Shown here: positions 34,014 through 44,887 of the stretch, in pieces
Layout: each line of letters starts with the position of its first letter
How positions within the stretch are numbered: the stretch's first letter is position 1
Assembly: GCA_017163975.1 (NCBI GenBank)
Contig: JAFFSR010000353.1
Span: 464,001-528,000 of the forward strand
Source of the DNA: Anastatus disparis
Taxonomy: Eukaryota > Arthropoda > Insecta > Hymenoptera > Eupelmidae
Length of the DNA: 64,000 bases
Direction: 5' to 3'
Translations under genes and position numbers: made by a program
Notes under the pieces: generated by a model
Database searches by the model: none
What the model was told of the DNA's origin: nothing
What the model saw: the letters and a program-made list of their open reading frames with translations, nothing else

Positions 34014-34044
34014 CCCCTCTGCTCGCCCTGCTCGCCAGCCCCCC
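34014..34044. repeat. G+C-rich 31 bp motif shared with 62.66 kb
   Basis: CCCCTCTGCTCGCCCTGCTCGCCAGCCCCCC in pieces: its inverse matches 62655-62684 (GGGGGGTTGGCGAGCGGAGC and GAGCAGGGGG) with only a few differences. It stands out strongly from the A+T-rich surroundings and may be the terminus of a MITE family. Confidence 0.6.
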
Positions 34045-34084
34045 AATTTGTGATGTACTTACTCTTGTGTATACATACGTATAA

Positions 34085-34265
34085 ATGCCTCATCTCTAAG
34101 GCGTACCCTGAGGCGTTGTAAGAGGAGGGGATGAGGAAACATTAAGGCGTCTCTAAGGCAATGTATAAGGCGGGACAAGAGGTATACAAAAAAATGCCTC
34201 ATCTCTGAGGCGTACCCTGAGGCGTTGTAAGAGGAGGGGATGAGGAAGCACTGAGGCGTCGGTAA
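34085..34265. repeat. Two direct copies of a 70 bp GAGGCG-rich unit
   Basis: ATGCCTCATCTCTAAGGCGT followed by ACCCTGAGGCGTTGTAAGAG at 34.09 kb is repeated at 34.19 kb almost unchanged, with GAGGCGTCT- and GAGGCGTCG-type words after each. It forms the start of a purine-rich tract. Confidence 0.75.
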
Positions 34266-34419
34266 CTATTTTTACGTTATTTTTGAAAATTTTAAAAAAT
34301 ATCACTCTCACAAACTTGAGGCGTTTCGAGGAATTCCTAAGGCTTACCTGAGGCGTGTCTGAGGAGTCTTTGAGGAGACCTATGAGGTAATATGAGGCGA
34401 CAAACGTTGAGTCGATGTC

Positions 34420-34600
34420 AGAGGCGGGTCGAGGAGGGGGGAGGAGGGGGGAGGCATCTCACAGAGGCTGAAAAAAAACCTATATTTACACTGAAAAAAT
34501 TTAAAAATGTGAGGCTGGGGGAGGAGGGGGGAGGCTGGGGAAGGAGAGGGGAGGCTGGGGAAGGAGAGGGGAGGCTGGGGGAGGAGGGGGAGGACGCAAG
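34420..34600 (+). repeat. G-rich minisatellite (GAGGCTGGGGGAGGAGGGG)n, quadruplex-prone
   Basis: Four or more copies of GAGGCTGGGGRAGGAGRGGG between 34.51 and 34.60 kb, plus GAGGAGGGGGGAGGAGGGGG at 34.43 kb. Runs of 3-6 G separated by 1-4 bases meet the usual sequence pattern for G-quadruplexes. The frame reading Gly-Glu-Gly repeats across it is not evidence of a gene. Confidence 0.8.
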
Positions 34601-34640
34601 AATGCTATTTTTTGAGACTTACGTCTATATAATATAGGAA

Positions 34641-34677
34641 GATATATATATATATATATATATATATTATCTGATTG

Positions 34678-34704
<27 letters not shown>
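34641..34704. repeat. Two (TA)n runs
   Basis: TA runs of about 25 bp at 34.64 and 34.68 kb, separated by a short TCTGATTGA. They lie immediately left of the DDE transposon. Confidence 0.85.
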
Positions 34705-34708
<4 letters not shown>

Positions 34709-35638
34709 AAAACTTCCTCTCTGCATTTCCTTTATTCAGAAAAATATATAATATTTTTATTTCTATATATGGCTGATTCCATTTCAAATCGAACAGTCAG
34801 TATACACTCAAGTCACCAATTACTGCGCTAATGGAGTATGTTATTCTACCCTAAAAATAAGGGTATACGTATTTTTTATTTTACTGAAATATCAAAATTG
34901 CATCAGATATGCACTTTTGAAAATTGCATACAAAAACTAAATGTTAAAACTGAAAATGTTGAGAATAACTTTAGAGGGCTATCGTTTTACCAATTTTCAA
35001 TGAATTTTGGTAAACCTTATTTTGTTTTATTATGTTTTAAGCCCTCTTTAATCCAGTGCAAGAAATTTCAAAAAAGACTAAAAAATGACTAAGATATGTG
35101 CATTTTACCAAAAAATGCACTTTTTATGCACATGCAGTTTTCTCGAAAAACCCATTTTTTTTTTGCTGAAATTTTTTGTGCTCATAGAGGACCAAATTAC
35201 CTATCTAATGGCACTTGGTTGATCCCGTACTTATTTGTTTGAAGCGAGAAAAAAAATTCACAAATTTTATTGGTGAAAAATTTTTGTATATACGTTCGAA
35301 AGTCTTAAGCAATGTTCATTCCAACACTGTCGCATGCTTCGCTCATTATTTGTTTACCTTTGTATGTATGTATATATCATCAATAGTGATATATATATAT
35401 ATAAAAATTCGTAATATAAAAATAAATATTAAAAAATGGAAAATAATAATTCTATTCGTGTATATCTATATTATGTATGTTTCGATGTACAGACAATAGG
35501 AGGCTCATTCGCGGACAAATACCTCGCGTAACCAAAACAGCATATTAGAATTGTTATATACAAGCTAGTTATTCTTACGTCTGCTTTGAAAGGTACTTTT
35601 CGGACTTGTGAAAAAGTAAACAAAACTCTGCAATTACG

Positions 35639-36019
35639 ATGTCCGAAATTCACTCTTCTACAAGAATTCGATGTCCCGATTTTTTTCAAATGCATAAGAA
35701 GGTAGTTTATAAAAGCAGAAATTCACGTTTTAGACCGTTGGAAGATTTGGCCATTAATTTGACACAGCTTTATCCAGATTTAAAGATACTGCCCTCTACT
35801 AATGTATGCAAAAATTGCCATGAACGCATATCAAAAATGATTTTAAGTGATCTTGAATCTACATCTGAAAATGAAATCACTGAACTTTTTAGCAGAAAAC
35901 ATGATGGTTTTATCCCCAAGACACCCGAACGAATACAGGAATTAAACGAGAGTATTAATACAATTTTACCTCAATGCGTCTCGCCGCAAAAAGAAAAACT
36001 GCAATACCTGAAAATTTAA
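35639..36019 (+). pseudogene. T1 transposase, N-terminal piece
   Basis: A 126-codon plus-strand ORF starting at the first Met inside the left TIR. It has two potential zinc-ligand pairs: an early Cys (IRCPDFFQMHKKVVYKS) and VCKNCHERISKM near residue 58. This suggests an N-terminal DNA-binding finger. It overlaps the next piece (35974) in another frame, so a single-base shift near 35.98-36.00 kb, in an A-rich run, or an intron joins them. A remnant of the same N-terminus is present in the sister element near 50.03-50.11 kb. Confidence 0.65.
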
Positions 36020-37005
36020 CAGAAAATTACGTATCTAAAAAGAAAAAATCTTTAATTTCAGCTTTTTCTGCTACTGTCGGAAGTAAATTAGAAGATGCGT
36101 ATGGCATTTCAGTTGAATCAATAGAATCGGACAAAAGTTCGACTGAAAACTATTGGAACGAATTTGTAGAAAATTTTAAATCGGCTTTAGAAAAATGTTC
36201 TTCTGTTTCGGAGAAAATAAAACTTCTAACTCTACTACCTTCAAAATTAAGCAAAATAAAAATTAGCTCACTATTCCCGAATATAAGCGAGTATATGATA
36301 AATAAATCAAGAAATCTCGTGAAAAATAAAGGAGTTTATTCAGAGCCAGATTCATATACTGGTCATCCTATTGATGAAAATACAAGAAATATCGCTATGG
36401 AATATTTTTTAAATGATGATTTTAATTGTAGTAGACAAAGTCCAAATAAATCTGATGTTGTTACTGTTAAAGTTAATAATACAAAAACTAAAAAAGTTAA
36501 ACGGTTTCTTACTCGAAGCTTAAAAGAAACATATAGTCAATTAAGACAAGAAAATCCAAACTTACAAATAGGAAAATCGAAATTCTATAATTTAAGACCA
36601 AGTTTCGTCTTAACAAGCCCTGTGAAGGAAACTTGTCTTTGTGTACATTGCGAAAATTTTGAACTGTTTCTTACAAGTTTAATTCGTTTTAGAGGCGATA
36701 ATAATTCTGAATTAGATTTAATTCGTTCAGAAATAACTAACGCAATGTTGTGTTCTGAACCATCTGATTCGTGTTTCTTGCAAGAATGCAATTATTGCCC
36801 CGGTAGTAAGGGTATCACATTAAAATTGTTGAAACTGAAAGAAAATTGTGAAGATAAAATTACGTTTGCTTTGTGGGATAATGGTAATCTTATCAAACAA
36901 ACAGTAAGCTTATCAGTTTTTAAAGAAAAATTTTCAATCTGCGCACTAAAAGCAAGTACTCACGTATACATAAAAAATATTCAACGTGAAGCTATAAAAT
37001 ATTAA
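35974..37005 (+). pseudogene. T1 transposase, middle piece, truncated by a nested element
   Basis: A 343-codon plus-strand frame. It shares conserved blocks with the sister element at 50.1 kb: LNDDFNCSRQSPNKSDVVTV (here residues about 147-166), KKVKRFLTRSLKETY and CLCVHCENFELF, the last a CxxC pair. Another Cys cluster follows near residue 265 (CFLQECNYCPG). These look like zinc-binding modules ahead of the catalytic core. The frame ends artificially at 37005, four bases into the nested hairpin element. Coding resumes at about 38265. Confidence 0.75.
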
Positions 37006-38187
37006 AAATAAAAAAAAACTTTTTAATGTACTACGTTTTTATAATGAACTAAAAAGTATAAAATAATGTGTAATAAAATGAGAAATGAATACTGATTTGA
37101 AATAAAAAAAACGTGGGGCGCATGTTTATTATTATGTATTGTATGCGCCCTACGTTTTTTTTATTTCAAATCAGTATTCATTTCTCATTTTATTACACAT
37201 TATTTTATACTTTCTAGTTCATTTATAAAACGTAGTACATTAAAAAGTTTTTTTTATTTTTAATATTATTTTATACTTTTTAGTTCAATTAAAAAACGTG
37301 GTAGATTGAAAAATTTTTTTTTATTTAGATATTATCTTATACATTTTGGTATTATTATTATTATTATTAATATTATTTATCGTGTTGTCCAACAGTGCAT
37401 ATTATATAGCATATATATTGTTATCAAGGGACTAAAACGTGTTTCATCTATTTTTTTTAGAGAACACGTAATCGCATGCTGAGTTTCCCGCCATTTTGAC
37501 GATAATGACGCTATTAGAAATTCAACCAAAATTTATTGTTTTATGCATTGATAGACCATAAAATGAATAAAATACAGTCTCAAATTTTATATGTACAATA
37601 CAAAATGCTGTAATTTATGTCTAATTGCAATATGAGAAGTTGAAGAATTTTAAAAATTTTCGAAGATGGTTAGACACTAATGTTAAAAGTATATCTATAT
37701 ATAAAATCTTCAAAATTTCAATTTTTCCAATATCTCCGTATATAATTGTATTAATATATTTTTCGGTGGGAATATATATTTAATTATATTATCCAACAAT
37801 GCATGCAAAAATATTATATTGAATATATTAATATATTAATATATTTGATATATTAATATATTAATATATTACTATATTAATATATTACTATATTTGATAT
37901 ATTAATATATTAATATATTAATATATTAATATATCAAAAGAAGATTTTTAAAATTTTCGAAGATGTTTAGACACTTATGTTAAAAGTGTATCTATATATA
38001 AAATCTTCAAATCTTCAATTTTGCCAACATCTCCGTATATGATTAAATATATTAATATATTGTTCGGTAGATATATATATTTTTTTTATAATATTGCATT
38101 GTCATCCAGTTCCGAGCTATATTTAAAATTTCAAGTCTCTAGCTCATCAGGAAGTTAGTTTACAATCGGTTGCAAAATTCGTACCGA

Positions 38188-38222
<35 letters not shown>

Positions 38223-38260
38223 CCAAAGCGAGTTAATAATAAAAAAAAAACGTAGTAAAG
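37001..38260. mobile_element. 1.26 kb hairpin element, copy 2, inserted in the T1 transposase
   Basis: Nearly identical to 11362-12644: same hairpin, spacer, (ATATTAATATATT)n array (shorter here) and (GACA)n run. Only scattered single-base changes are visible (for example CGCCCTACG versus CGCCCCACG in the loop-side arm). It splits the transposase frame between 36.99 and 38.27 kb and so postdates T1. It has no ORF of its own. Confidence 0.85.
37015..37260. repeat. Long hairpin of the nested element, copy 2
   Basis: Same structure as 11376-11630, with arms of about 115 bp meeting at GGGGCGCATG / CATACAATACATAATAATAA. One mismatch near the loop (GGGGCG against CGCCCT) distinguishes it from copy 1. 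Confidence 0.9.
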
Positions 38261-38264
38261 TAAA

Positions 38265-39050
38265 TAAATAAAAAAAGAAAAAGAAGAAGGTAAAGCTGAT
38301 CCTACTAAGTTAATTATCCACGTTGATTTTGCAGAAAATTGGTCTGTAATAAATAATAAAGCGGTTCAGGAAAATCATTGGGTAAATAACCAAATTTCTA
38401 TTTTTACTGCAGTCTGTTACCAAGGAGAGATAACGCAAAGCTTTGCGATCGTTAGTGACGACAAAAAGCATGATACTGCATATGCACTATTAGCAATAAA
38501 TAAAATTATCGATCTTATGAAAAATGATTTAGTTACTAAAGTCACTATTATATCAGATGGAGCTGCAAGCCAATTTAAAAATCGTTTTCAGCTACATGAA
38601 TTCAAACATTTTTCTTATCAAATGAAATGGTTATTTTCTGCGACTGGTCATGGGAAAGGAGCCGTTGATGGAATAGGTGGGCTTCTAAAGCATTATGCTA
38701 CTTCACATAACTTAAAAAGAGTTCATGAAGAATCGATACAAAATGCTGACGATTTTATAAATTGGGTTCAAAAGTACACCAGTGCAATCAAAATCATATT
38801 ATTACCAATAAATGAGATTGAAAAATTTAGAAAAGAAAAAAATATTGAATGGAGTACAGTTCTTAAATATAATGGGATTCAAAAAAGTCATATGTGGTTA
38901 AAACAACTTGGGGAATTGAAATCGCATATATTTGTTGGCAGAACAGCTATACATGCACTGACTAAAGTGAAAGACATGAAAAAAAAAGTCAAACATCGTA
39001 AGGCTACACTTAGAACTAAAAATAATAAGTGCAAAAATAAAAAAAAGTAA
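38265..39050 (+). pseudogene. T1 transposase, catalytic C-terminal piece
   Basis: Open from the end of the nested element to a TAA at 39050, about 261 codons. The Met at 38517 is internal, since the frame is open well upstream of it. Three conserved acidic positions in DDE-like order: HVDFAENW (Asp codon 38325), IISDGAASQFKNRF (Asp 38556) and GHGKGAVDGIGG (Asp 38667). The last motif is a hallmark of an arthropod transposase-like family that I recognise but cannot name. The tail is Lys-rich, suggesting nuclear localisation or DNA binding. Assigning the three Asp as catalytic is inference. Confidence 0.7.
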
Positions 39051-39882
39051 TTATTTATAATTATATTTTTGACGCATCCCAACAGTGAGAGGCAAGGGAA
39101 ACTCACTTTAAAAAAGCACCCCGAAGGGAACAGAAACCTTCTACGTCCACGTCGTTGTTCCTGGGTAATGCTAAAAGAAGGATAGTGTTTAAATCTACAT
39201 TGCTTAAAATTTCCGAACGTATATACAAAAATTTTTCACCAATAAAATTTGTGAATTTTTTTTCTCGCTTCAAACAAATAAGTACGGGATCAACCAAGTA
39301 CCATTAGATAGGTAATTTGGTCCTCTATGAGCACAAAAAATTTCAGCAAAAAAAAAATGGGTTTTTCGAGAAAAATGCATGTGCATAAAAAGTGCATTTT
39401 TTGGTAAAATGCACATATCTTAGTCATTTTTTAGTCTTTTTTGAAATTTCTTGCACTGAATTAAAGAGGGCTTAAAACATAATAAAACAAAATAAGGTTT
39501 ACCAAAATTCATTGAAAATTGGTAAAACAATAGCCCTCTAAAGTTATTCTCAACATTTTCAGTTTTAACATTTAGTTTTTGTATGCAATTTTCAAAAGTG
39601 CATATCTGATGCAATTTTGATATTTCAGCAAAATAAAAAAATACGTATACCCTTATTTTTAGGGTAGAATAACATACTCCATTAGCGCAGTAATTGGTGA
39701 CTTGAGTGTATACTGACTGTTCGATTTGAAATGGAATCAGCCATATTGTATTTTTATTTTTATTATTAAAAAAATTTACTTATTACAAAAGTAAATTATA
39801 AATTACAAAATGAATTTAGCTTAATATCCATAGGTACTTTATAACACTTGTACTTAAATGAAACATGTTTTTTTTAAATTAG

Positions 39883-40184
39883 TGTTATGGCCGAACTTCG
39901 TTCGGACAATTGAGTTCACAACAAATATTATTTTAATTTTGTTAAGAATCAGTCTACCGTCCCAAGACTTACCTTGTCACTAATAAATTAGATTTATAAA
40001 ATATAATCTTTTATTCACATATACACATATCTACATTCATACATACATCTACATATACATATCTTTACAAAGATAATTTGATATATAATTATATATATAT
40101 ATATATATATATAAATTTTACGTTAACTTAGTATTTTAGTTTCACCTTTTCCTTTGATTTGATTAAACAGAAGAAATTATAAAT
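39883..40184 (-). repeat. Left (3') LTR of gypsy C, at least 302 bp
   Basis: TGTTATGGCCGAACTTCG through to GAAGAAATTATAAAT is repeated at 49219-49431 plus 51772-51864. The copies share more than 90 percent of positions by eye, and a (TA)n run inside varies in length. The element is on the minus strand, so this is the downstream LTR. The boundary toward the interior is uncertain because the two copies diverge after 40184 and 51864. Confidence 0.75.
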
Positions 40185-40214
40185 CTGCTTTAAACTAAGA
40201 TACTATTTATTTAA

Positions 40215-40270
<56 letters not shown>
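40215..40270. repeat. (TA)n microsatellite
   Basis: About 55 bp of TA, followed by ATCGATATTATGCGG. Another TA run of about 24 bp is at 40091-40112 inside the LTR. Confidence 0.9.
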
Positions 40271-40272
<2 letters not shown>

Positions 40273-40392
40273 ATTATGCGGAATATGACATAATTGTTCA
40301 TTTGTATGGAAATCGGATTTTCTTAAATCAAATTGTTCAATTTGACTTGGCCAAATTTTCTTGTACGTTCGTTCTTGTTGTGGACTGGATGT

Positions 40393-40924
40393 TTAGCCTG
40401 ATTCGTAGGATTCGGTGTCGAGTTCAAAATTCCAGCAGTCTGGTTGAGATAATGTTTTTAATAATTCCTTAACTGATGTTCGTACACTGCAATTTTCTAC
40501 TCGCCATTGGATGGTTGGGTGTTGTGTCTGTTTGTAACTATATGTTATTTCGTGATTGTCAGTGCAAGTTAATTGTGACAAGTATGGTTTTACTGTCTCA
40601 TTACAATTTTTATCCAGGTTTTCGATTATCTTGGCTATTTTTTACCATTTGGTGTTCCTTATTTTCTTCAAAAATTGAGCCTTGCATTCTTCATCACTGC
40701 ATCCATATGGTAAAATTTGGGTTGCAAGGTCCCAACTTGCCCTTTCAAAAGGATATTTTGTCACGTGTTGGTAACAGTTGTTTAATTTTTGGTACGCAGG
40801 TAAGTCTTCCATCTTTTTTCTCTTCGTAGGTTTGTTTCAGTTGTTCCTTATGTTTTTTAAAGTTCTTATTTATATATTGTACGATGTTGACAAGGGAGAG
40901 TAGCATTAAAACTTTTGATTCCAT
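40393..40924 (-). pseudogene. Decayed minus-strand ORFs downstream of gypsy C pol (possible third ORF)
   Basis: Three overlapping minus-strand pieces in different frames. One of 59 codons starts at 40924 and has a hydrophobic start (MLLSLVNIV). A second piece has two Cys pairs and one Trp cluster near 40.70-40.80 kb. A third, from about 40.66 to 40.39 kb, has spaced Cys residues. Many arthropod gypsy elements carry an env-like gene here, and Cys-bearing extracellular-like sequence would fit. There is no cleavage site or transmembrane anchor to prove it. Frame changes make it non-functional. Confidence 0.3.
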
Positions 40925-41739
40925 TCTCTCTCTTTTAACACTAATAACGAGTATGCGTTGATTGATTTAATATAAGCTCACTAGCACGAAAATTTGATTT
41001 AGAGTGAAGTTTAGTAGAATAAAAGCAAAGCAAAAAAAAAATATTAGTGAGATAATTAATAGAAAAAGAGAATTGTTAATTATTCATTATTATTGATAAT
41101 AGTTTATGCCGTAAGAGAAATTAGTCAGTATAAAAAGATATTGTTGTCGTGGTTAAGTTTTGCGTTGCACTGAAGTTTGGTTGTAGTAGAGTTATAATAA
41201 TTTTGGAATTTTACCAGCTAAGCGTTTTGCTATAATGTTATAAGGCAAGGAATTTGCTGATGGTGATATTACGATTTGTTAGTGTGTAACTTAAATAAAT
41301 TCTTCTTATAGATTTGGTATGAAAATTGCAAAGGATTTTTTAAATTTAATTTGTTTCAAGAATATCAAGATTTTGGTGATAATTATTGTAGAAATAATTT
41401 TCTCCGCGTGGAGAGCGTATTATCCACATACATGTGTCCGTGCATGGGAAGGTGTGTGTGTATGAACACGGTGTTAAGGCTACAGTAAAAATATACGCGT
41501 TTTCGTCTACATTTCTTCTTTAGATACATTCCAAATAAATTCATATACACAAAGACAAAAAAAATAAAAAGGTACTTATTTTATTGTAAAGGCATTTCCA
41601 ATGAGGTGGGATAGTATTTTAATTTCACGTAGCTTATTTATTTACATTTTTTTTTTTTTTAAAGTTTGACGAAAATGATTTCATAATTGTTATTTTACCC
41701 TATTCGCATGATTTGGTTTAAGCGTTGAGCGCTCTCTTA

Positions 41740-42033
41740 TCAGTGGTAAAATAGACCACTAGTATTACTGCGCGCGGGCGTAGTAGTGGCGCGTGGGGGA
41801 AAAAATATGTTGATTGCCCGATGTAGTTTTAAGAGGTTTTCGCTTTGTTCTCGTGTGAAGTAGCGTGTAGTATTTTCCTCTTTTTTTTCTCTTGAATGGT
41901 TAGTAGGTATATATATAGGATAGTTGCAAATGTATGTTAGAAAAGGAAAATAGGACATTGTAATTAATAGTAGAACTATTTGTGAACTAGTGAGGGTACT
42001 CTGTATGAAGATTAAGAGGAAGAGAAGAAACAT
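41740..42033 (-). CDS. Small ORF with a signal-peptide-like start, function unknown
   Basis: A 97-codon minus-strand ORF beginning MFLLFLLIFIQSTLTSS, a plausible signal peptide with a small-residue cleavage region. A second hydrophobic patch follows, then a polar Arg/Glu/Thr-rich part. It lies inside gypsy C downstream of pol. It may be the start of an env-like gene whose remainder has decayed, or an unrelated frame. Confidence 0.3.
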   Translation of the reverse strand: MFLLFLLIFIQSTLTSSQIVLLLITMSYFPFLTYICNYPIYIPTNHSREKKEENTTRYFTREQSENLLKLHRAINIFFPPRATTTPARSNTSGLFYH

Positions 42034-43590
42034 TGTTAAATTGTTGTACAGTGAAAAGTTTTTACTATGATTAGTCGAACCAGTTAATGTGTGCTCACCT
42101 AATGTGTGCCTTTTTCTAAAATTCTGTTTTTATATGAGATAATAGTTCAAGATATATATAAAAGAATTTTTGAAGTGTATATTCTTGTGTATAACTTAGT
42201 GGCGATATCAATTTTTAGATATATGTAGTACAACAAAATAAGGGAATATTGGTACGTATGAATGTCAGTAATATAAAAAAAAATGATACTATAAAAAAAA
42301 AGGAAATAAACTTTTAGTTTACATATTTATTAAATGAATAATTCATTTTTCTTGTTAGAATTAGATTATTGAAACCGAGATAAGGTTGATTGAAGCTTAT
42401 TCCAAACCTTTATTTGAATAATATTCGAAGAAACGACAAAAAAATAATTTTCTTTTGAATGAAAATTTTACTAAGCTTATTGAATTTAATAGAATTTAAT
42501 TAATATTAATAAACTCTACTGGACTCAAGCTGTTAGGGAAAATTATTTTTATCAATTATTTCTGTGGTTTTGTATGAAAAAAAAAATGTTGTTGTTTATT
42601 AGTGTTATGATAAATTTCAATGTCACACAGCTTAATCAATACATTAGATCGGTATAAGTAACCTTATATTAATTAAGCTTATTAATATTTTTCTTAACAT
42701 CAGGTATTAATATTACCTTTTTTTTGAACAAATATAATTTGTAAAAGTGTCTTAATAATTTCAGTTCCATATATCTTAATCAATACATTAGTTTTAATAC
42801 AATTAACTTGAATATTTATTATAAGTTTACTAATATTTTCATTAACATGGAATATTAATAGGTTTCAATTATAATATTAAGGTTTAATAATCATATTACT
42901 AACCTTCAGCAACCGTTATTTTAATCTTAAGAATTTCTGTATTAATTTTAATAATTTTCATATTAAATTAGTTTAAGTGATATTATTCTGGAATTTAAGA
43001 TACATTTTTGTTTTAAGTATGTATTAAATTTAAGAGTATTTTTGACAGTGTGAGATAATTCAATGTTTCATAAAAAAAATTATTACATTAATATAATAAA
43101 AAGTTAAAAAAAAAAAAATCTAGTGGATTAATTACAACAATTATAATTTTGTTGAACTAGATTATAATATTTAATTGATTTAATCAAACAAATATTATAA
43201 CCCGAACATTTAATAAGATATTCAACTAAAACTAATAAATTTTTATTCGAATCGGTTGCTTGTTTCATTAATAGCATCTAATATTTTGTTCAGCTAACGA
43301 AATATTTTAATAATTCGAGTAATTATTTTATTCATATTATTTATCTGGCTGATAATTAATAAAAATGAAATATTTATTACCATGTATGGGAATGTAATTT
43401 AATGAACAATTTCTCGCATTGGTTCAATGAAAAATTCCTTGATCCAATATTTTGATTTCAGATTTTAATTGAATATTTAATTAATTTAATAACCCTTTCG
43501 ATTACCTCAACAAAGGTCCTAATTTAATCCACTTAAATATTACATAAAGTTGATTACGTTTAAATAAATATTAAAAAAAAAAAAAAATAT
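42034..43590. other. A+T-rich DNA between gypsy C small ORFs and the antisense ORF
   Basis: About 1.55 kb at roughly 80 percent A+T. It contains many ATTAATATT-type words and loosely repeated ATCAATACATTAG phrases near 42.63 and 42.78 kb. No frame or terminal repeat was found. If the antisense ORF is spliced, its upstream exon should be here. Confidence 0.4.
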
Positions 43591-43600
43591 TTTATTACAG
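43591..43600 (+). promoter_or_regulatory. Candidate 3' splice site before the antisense ORF
   Basis: TTTATTACAG, preceded by an A-rich stretch and ending 11 bp before an ATG in good context (AAC before ATG). The acceptor consensus suggests an upstream non-coding exon. Only transcript data would confirm splicing. Confidence 0.4.
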
Positions 43601-43611
43601 GTACCGTTAAC

Positions 43612-44478
43612 ATGTCTGGCGAGGAAGACTATGTAGTTAGATTATTAGAAATTATTCGTATCTTACATGAGCGGCAGCTTAGGCCGGTGTCTGTGGCTCA
43701 TATAGGGACTCAGGTAGAATGTGTTGTGGGGAGTGTAGGCGTGCAAACCGTTCAGGGTACCCGTGAGATGGGGGTACAAACAGACGTTGTAGAGGATTGT
43801 GCAGTGACACGTGGTAATATAAACTATGATGATTCAGTTGATAGGGGGGTTCAAGTTGGTAATAATACTTCGGCGAATATTGGTGTTCAGTGTACTGGGA
43901 TTGTTGAAAATGCAGGTGAAGGCGTAGGAGAGGAACCAGTTAATAGTGAGGTGGGTGATGCTGATAGTGAACCACAAGAGGGTGCGGCAGCGTCTATTAA
44001 TCCTGCTTATGCGCCAGCTTCATCTCCTGTGTCTTCGCCCTTGTCATCGCATCCGTCTGCTGGCGTTTCCTATATGTATTTACCGGTGGCTAGTACGGTA
44101 GAAGTTCTTGAAAGACTAGTCGATTCTAACGTGGGTGTGAGTGTGGAGGACAAACCTTTATTAAATAAAGTAGTGAAGAAACAAGGAAAACGGAAGGCCG
44201 AAATAAATGATAATAAGGTGGATAAGAAGAGAGAGGCTGCTAGATTAAGGATGAGGCGACTCTGGGAGAGGCAGTGTTCGGGGCACTCTGGAATTGATCC
44301 TCTCGCCTTGGATGAAGAGACATCGGTAAACCTCGTTGGAGTTTGTTCGGAATACTCGAGGGAGATTTTTAATTCGGATCCAGTAATAAGGTGTAAATGT
44401 GGGGTTTACGCTCATGTAGCGTGTGTGAAGGATTCACCTCACCTTTGTCAGTCCTGTCGACGGAATTACGGTAAATAG
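43612..44478 (+). CDS. Antisense ORF of gypsy C: protein with C-terminal PHD/RING-like zinc finger
   Basis: An intact 288-codon plus-strand ORF, opposite to pol and convergent with integrase (ends 44478; integrase ends 44888). Residues 25-100 hold a degenerate repeat of the form G-V-Q-[TCV] (IGTQ, VGVQT, MGVQT, RGVQV, IGVQC). Residues 100-150 are acidic, then Ala/Ser/Pro-rich. Residues 185-215 are strongly basic (KKREAARLRMRRLW). Residues about 235-285 hold Cys/His ligands ending IRCKCGVYAHVACV and CQSCRRNY, the C-x-C-x4-H-x2-C...C-x2-C second half of a PHD-type finger. The expected first CxxC is incomplete (CSEY). G+C is near 48 percent against about 25 percent around it. Chromatin or nucleic-acid binding is inferred. 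Confidence 0.6.
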   Translation: MSGEEDYVVRLLEIIRILHERQLRPVSVAHIGTQVECVVGSVGVQTVQGTREMGVQTDVVEDCAVTRGNINYDDSVDRGVQVGNNTSANIGVQCTGIVENAGEGVGEEPVNSEVGDADSEPQEGAAASINPAYAPASSPVSSPLSSHPSAGVSYMYLPVASTVEVLERLVDSNVGVSVEDKPLLNKVVKKQGKRKAEINDNKVDKKREAARLRMRRLWERQCSGHSGIDPLALDEETSVNLVGVCSEYSREIFNSDPVIRCKCGVYAHVACVKDSPHLCQSCRRNYGK

Positions 44479-44887
44479 ATAAGTTTTAAAGTCTATTATT
44501 ATTATGGTTATTTTCTTCTTTCTTTCCCTTTTTGAGTGAGCACACATGTTCGTTTCTAGTGTGAGTTTTTGTTGCTTCCGTTTGAATCTTTCGAGGTTTC
44601 TTTAAGCGTAGGTTATACTTTGTAGAGGTAGTTCTGCATTGAGAGAGCAGATTGACAGTGATCTTTCAAGGTTTCTATTAGTATGGGTTATGCCTTCATG
44701 GGTATTATTGTCAGGGTTGGGTAGTGTAGATATTACGAGGGTGTTATGATTAGTAGGGGCCTGTTGTAATGGTTGAACTGTGAGGTAGGTAGTTTCAGAT
44801 CTTGTTTCGGCTTGTTTTTTATTATATTCTTGACTTTTGTTTTATTTCCTGCAACATAAAAAAAATTCAAACGTAATTAATATAATT

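Larger units (their letters stand above)
34770..39743 (+). mobile_element. DDE transposon T1 with TIRs of about 560 bp
   Basis: The ends are TGGCTGATTCCATTTCAAAT and its inverse, ending GGAATCAGCCA. The arms run 34770-35330 and 39185-39743 with long identical stretches (GAGGACCAAATTACCTATCT, AGTACGGGATCAACCAAGT inverse). It carries a transposase gene in three plus-strand pieces. Without the nested 1.26 kb element it would be about 3.7 kb. The termini match a second element at 49.43-51.77 kb. The superfamily is unassigned: long TIRs are compatible with Mutator-like elements, but no clear target duplication was found. Confidence 0.85.

Noticed and set aside
34392..34637. 81-codon Gly/Glu-rich ORF
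   Set aside because: Translation of the G-rich minisatellite only.
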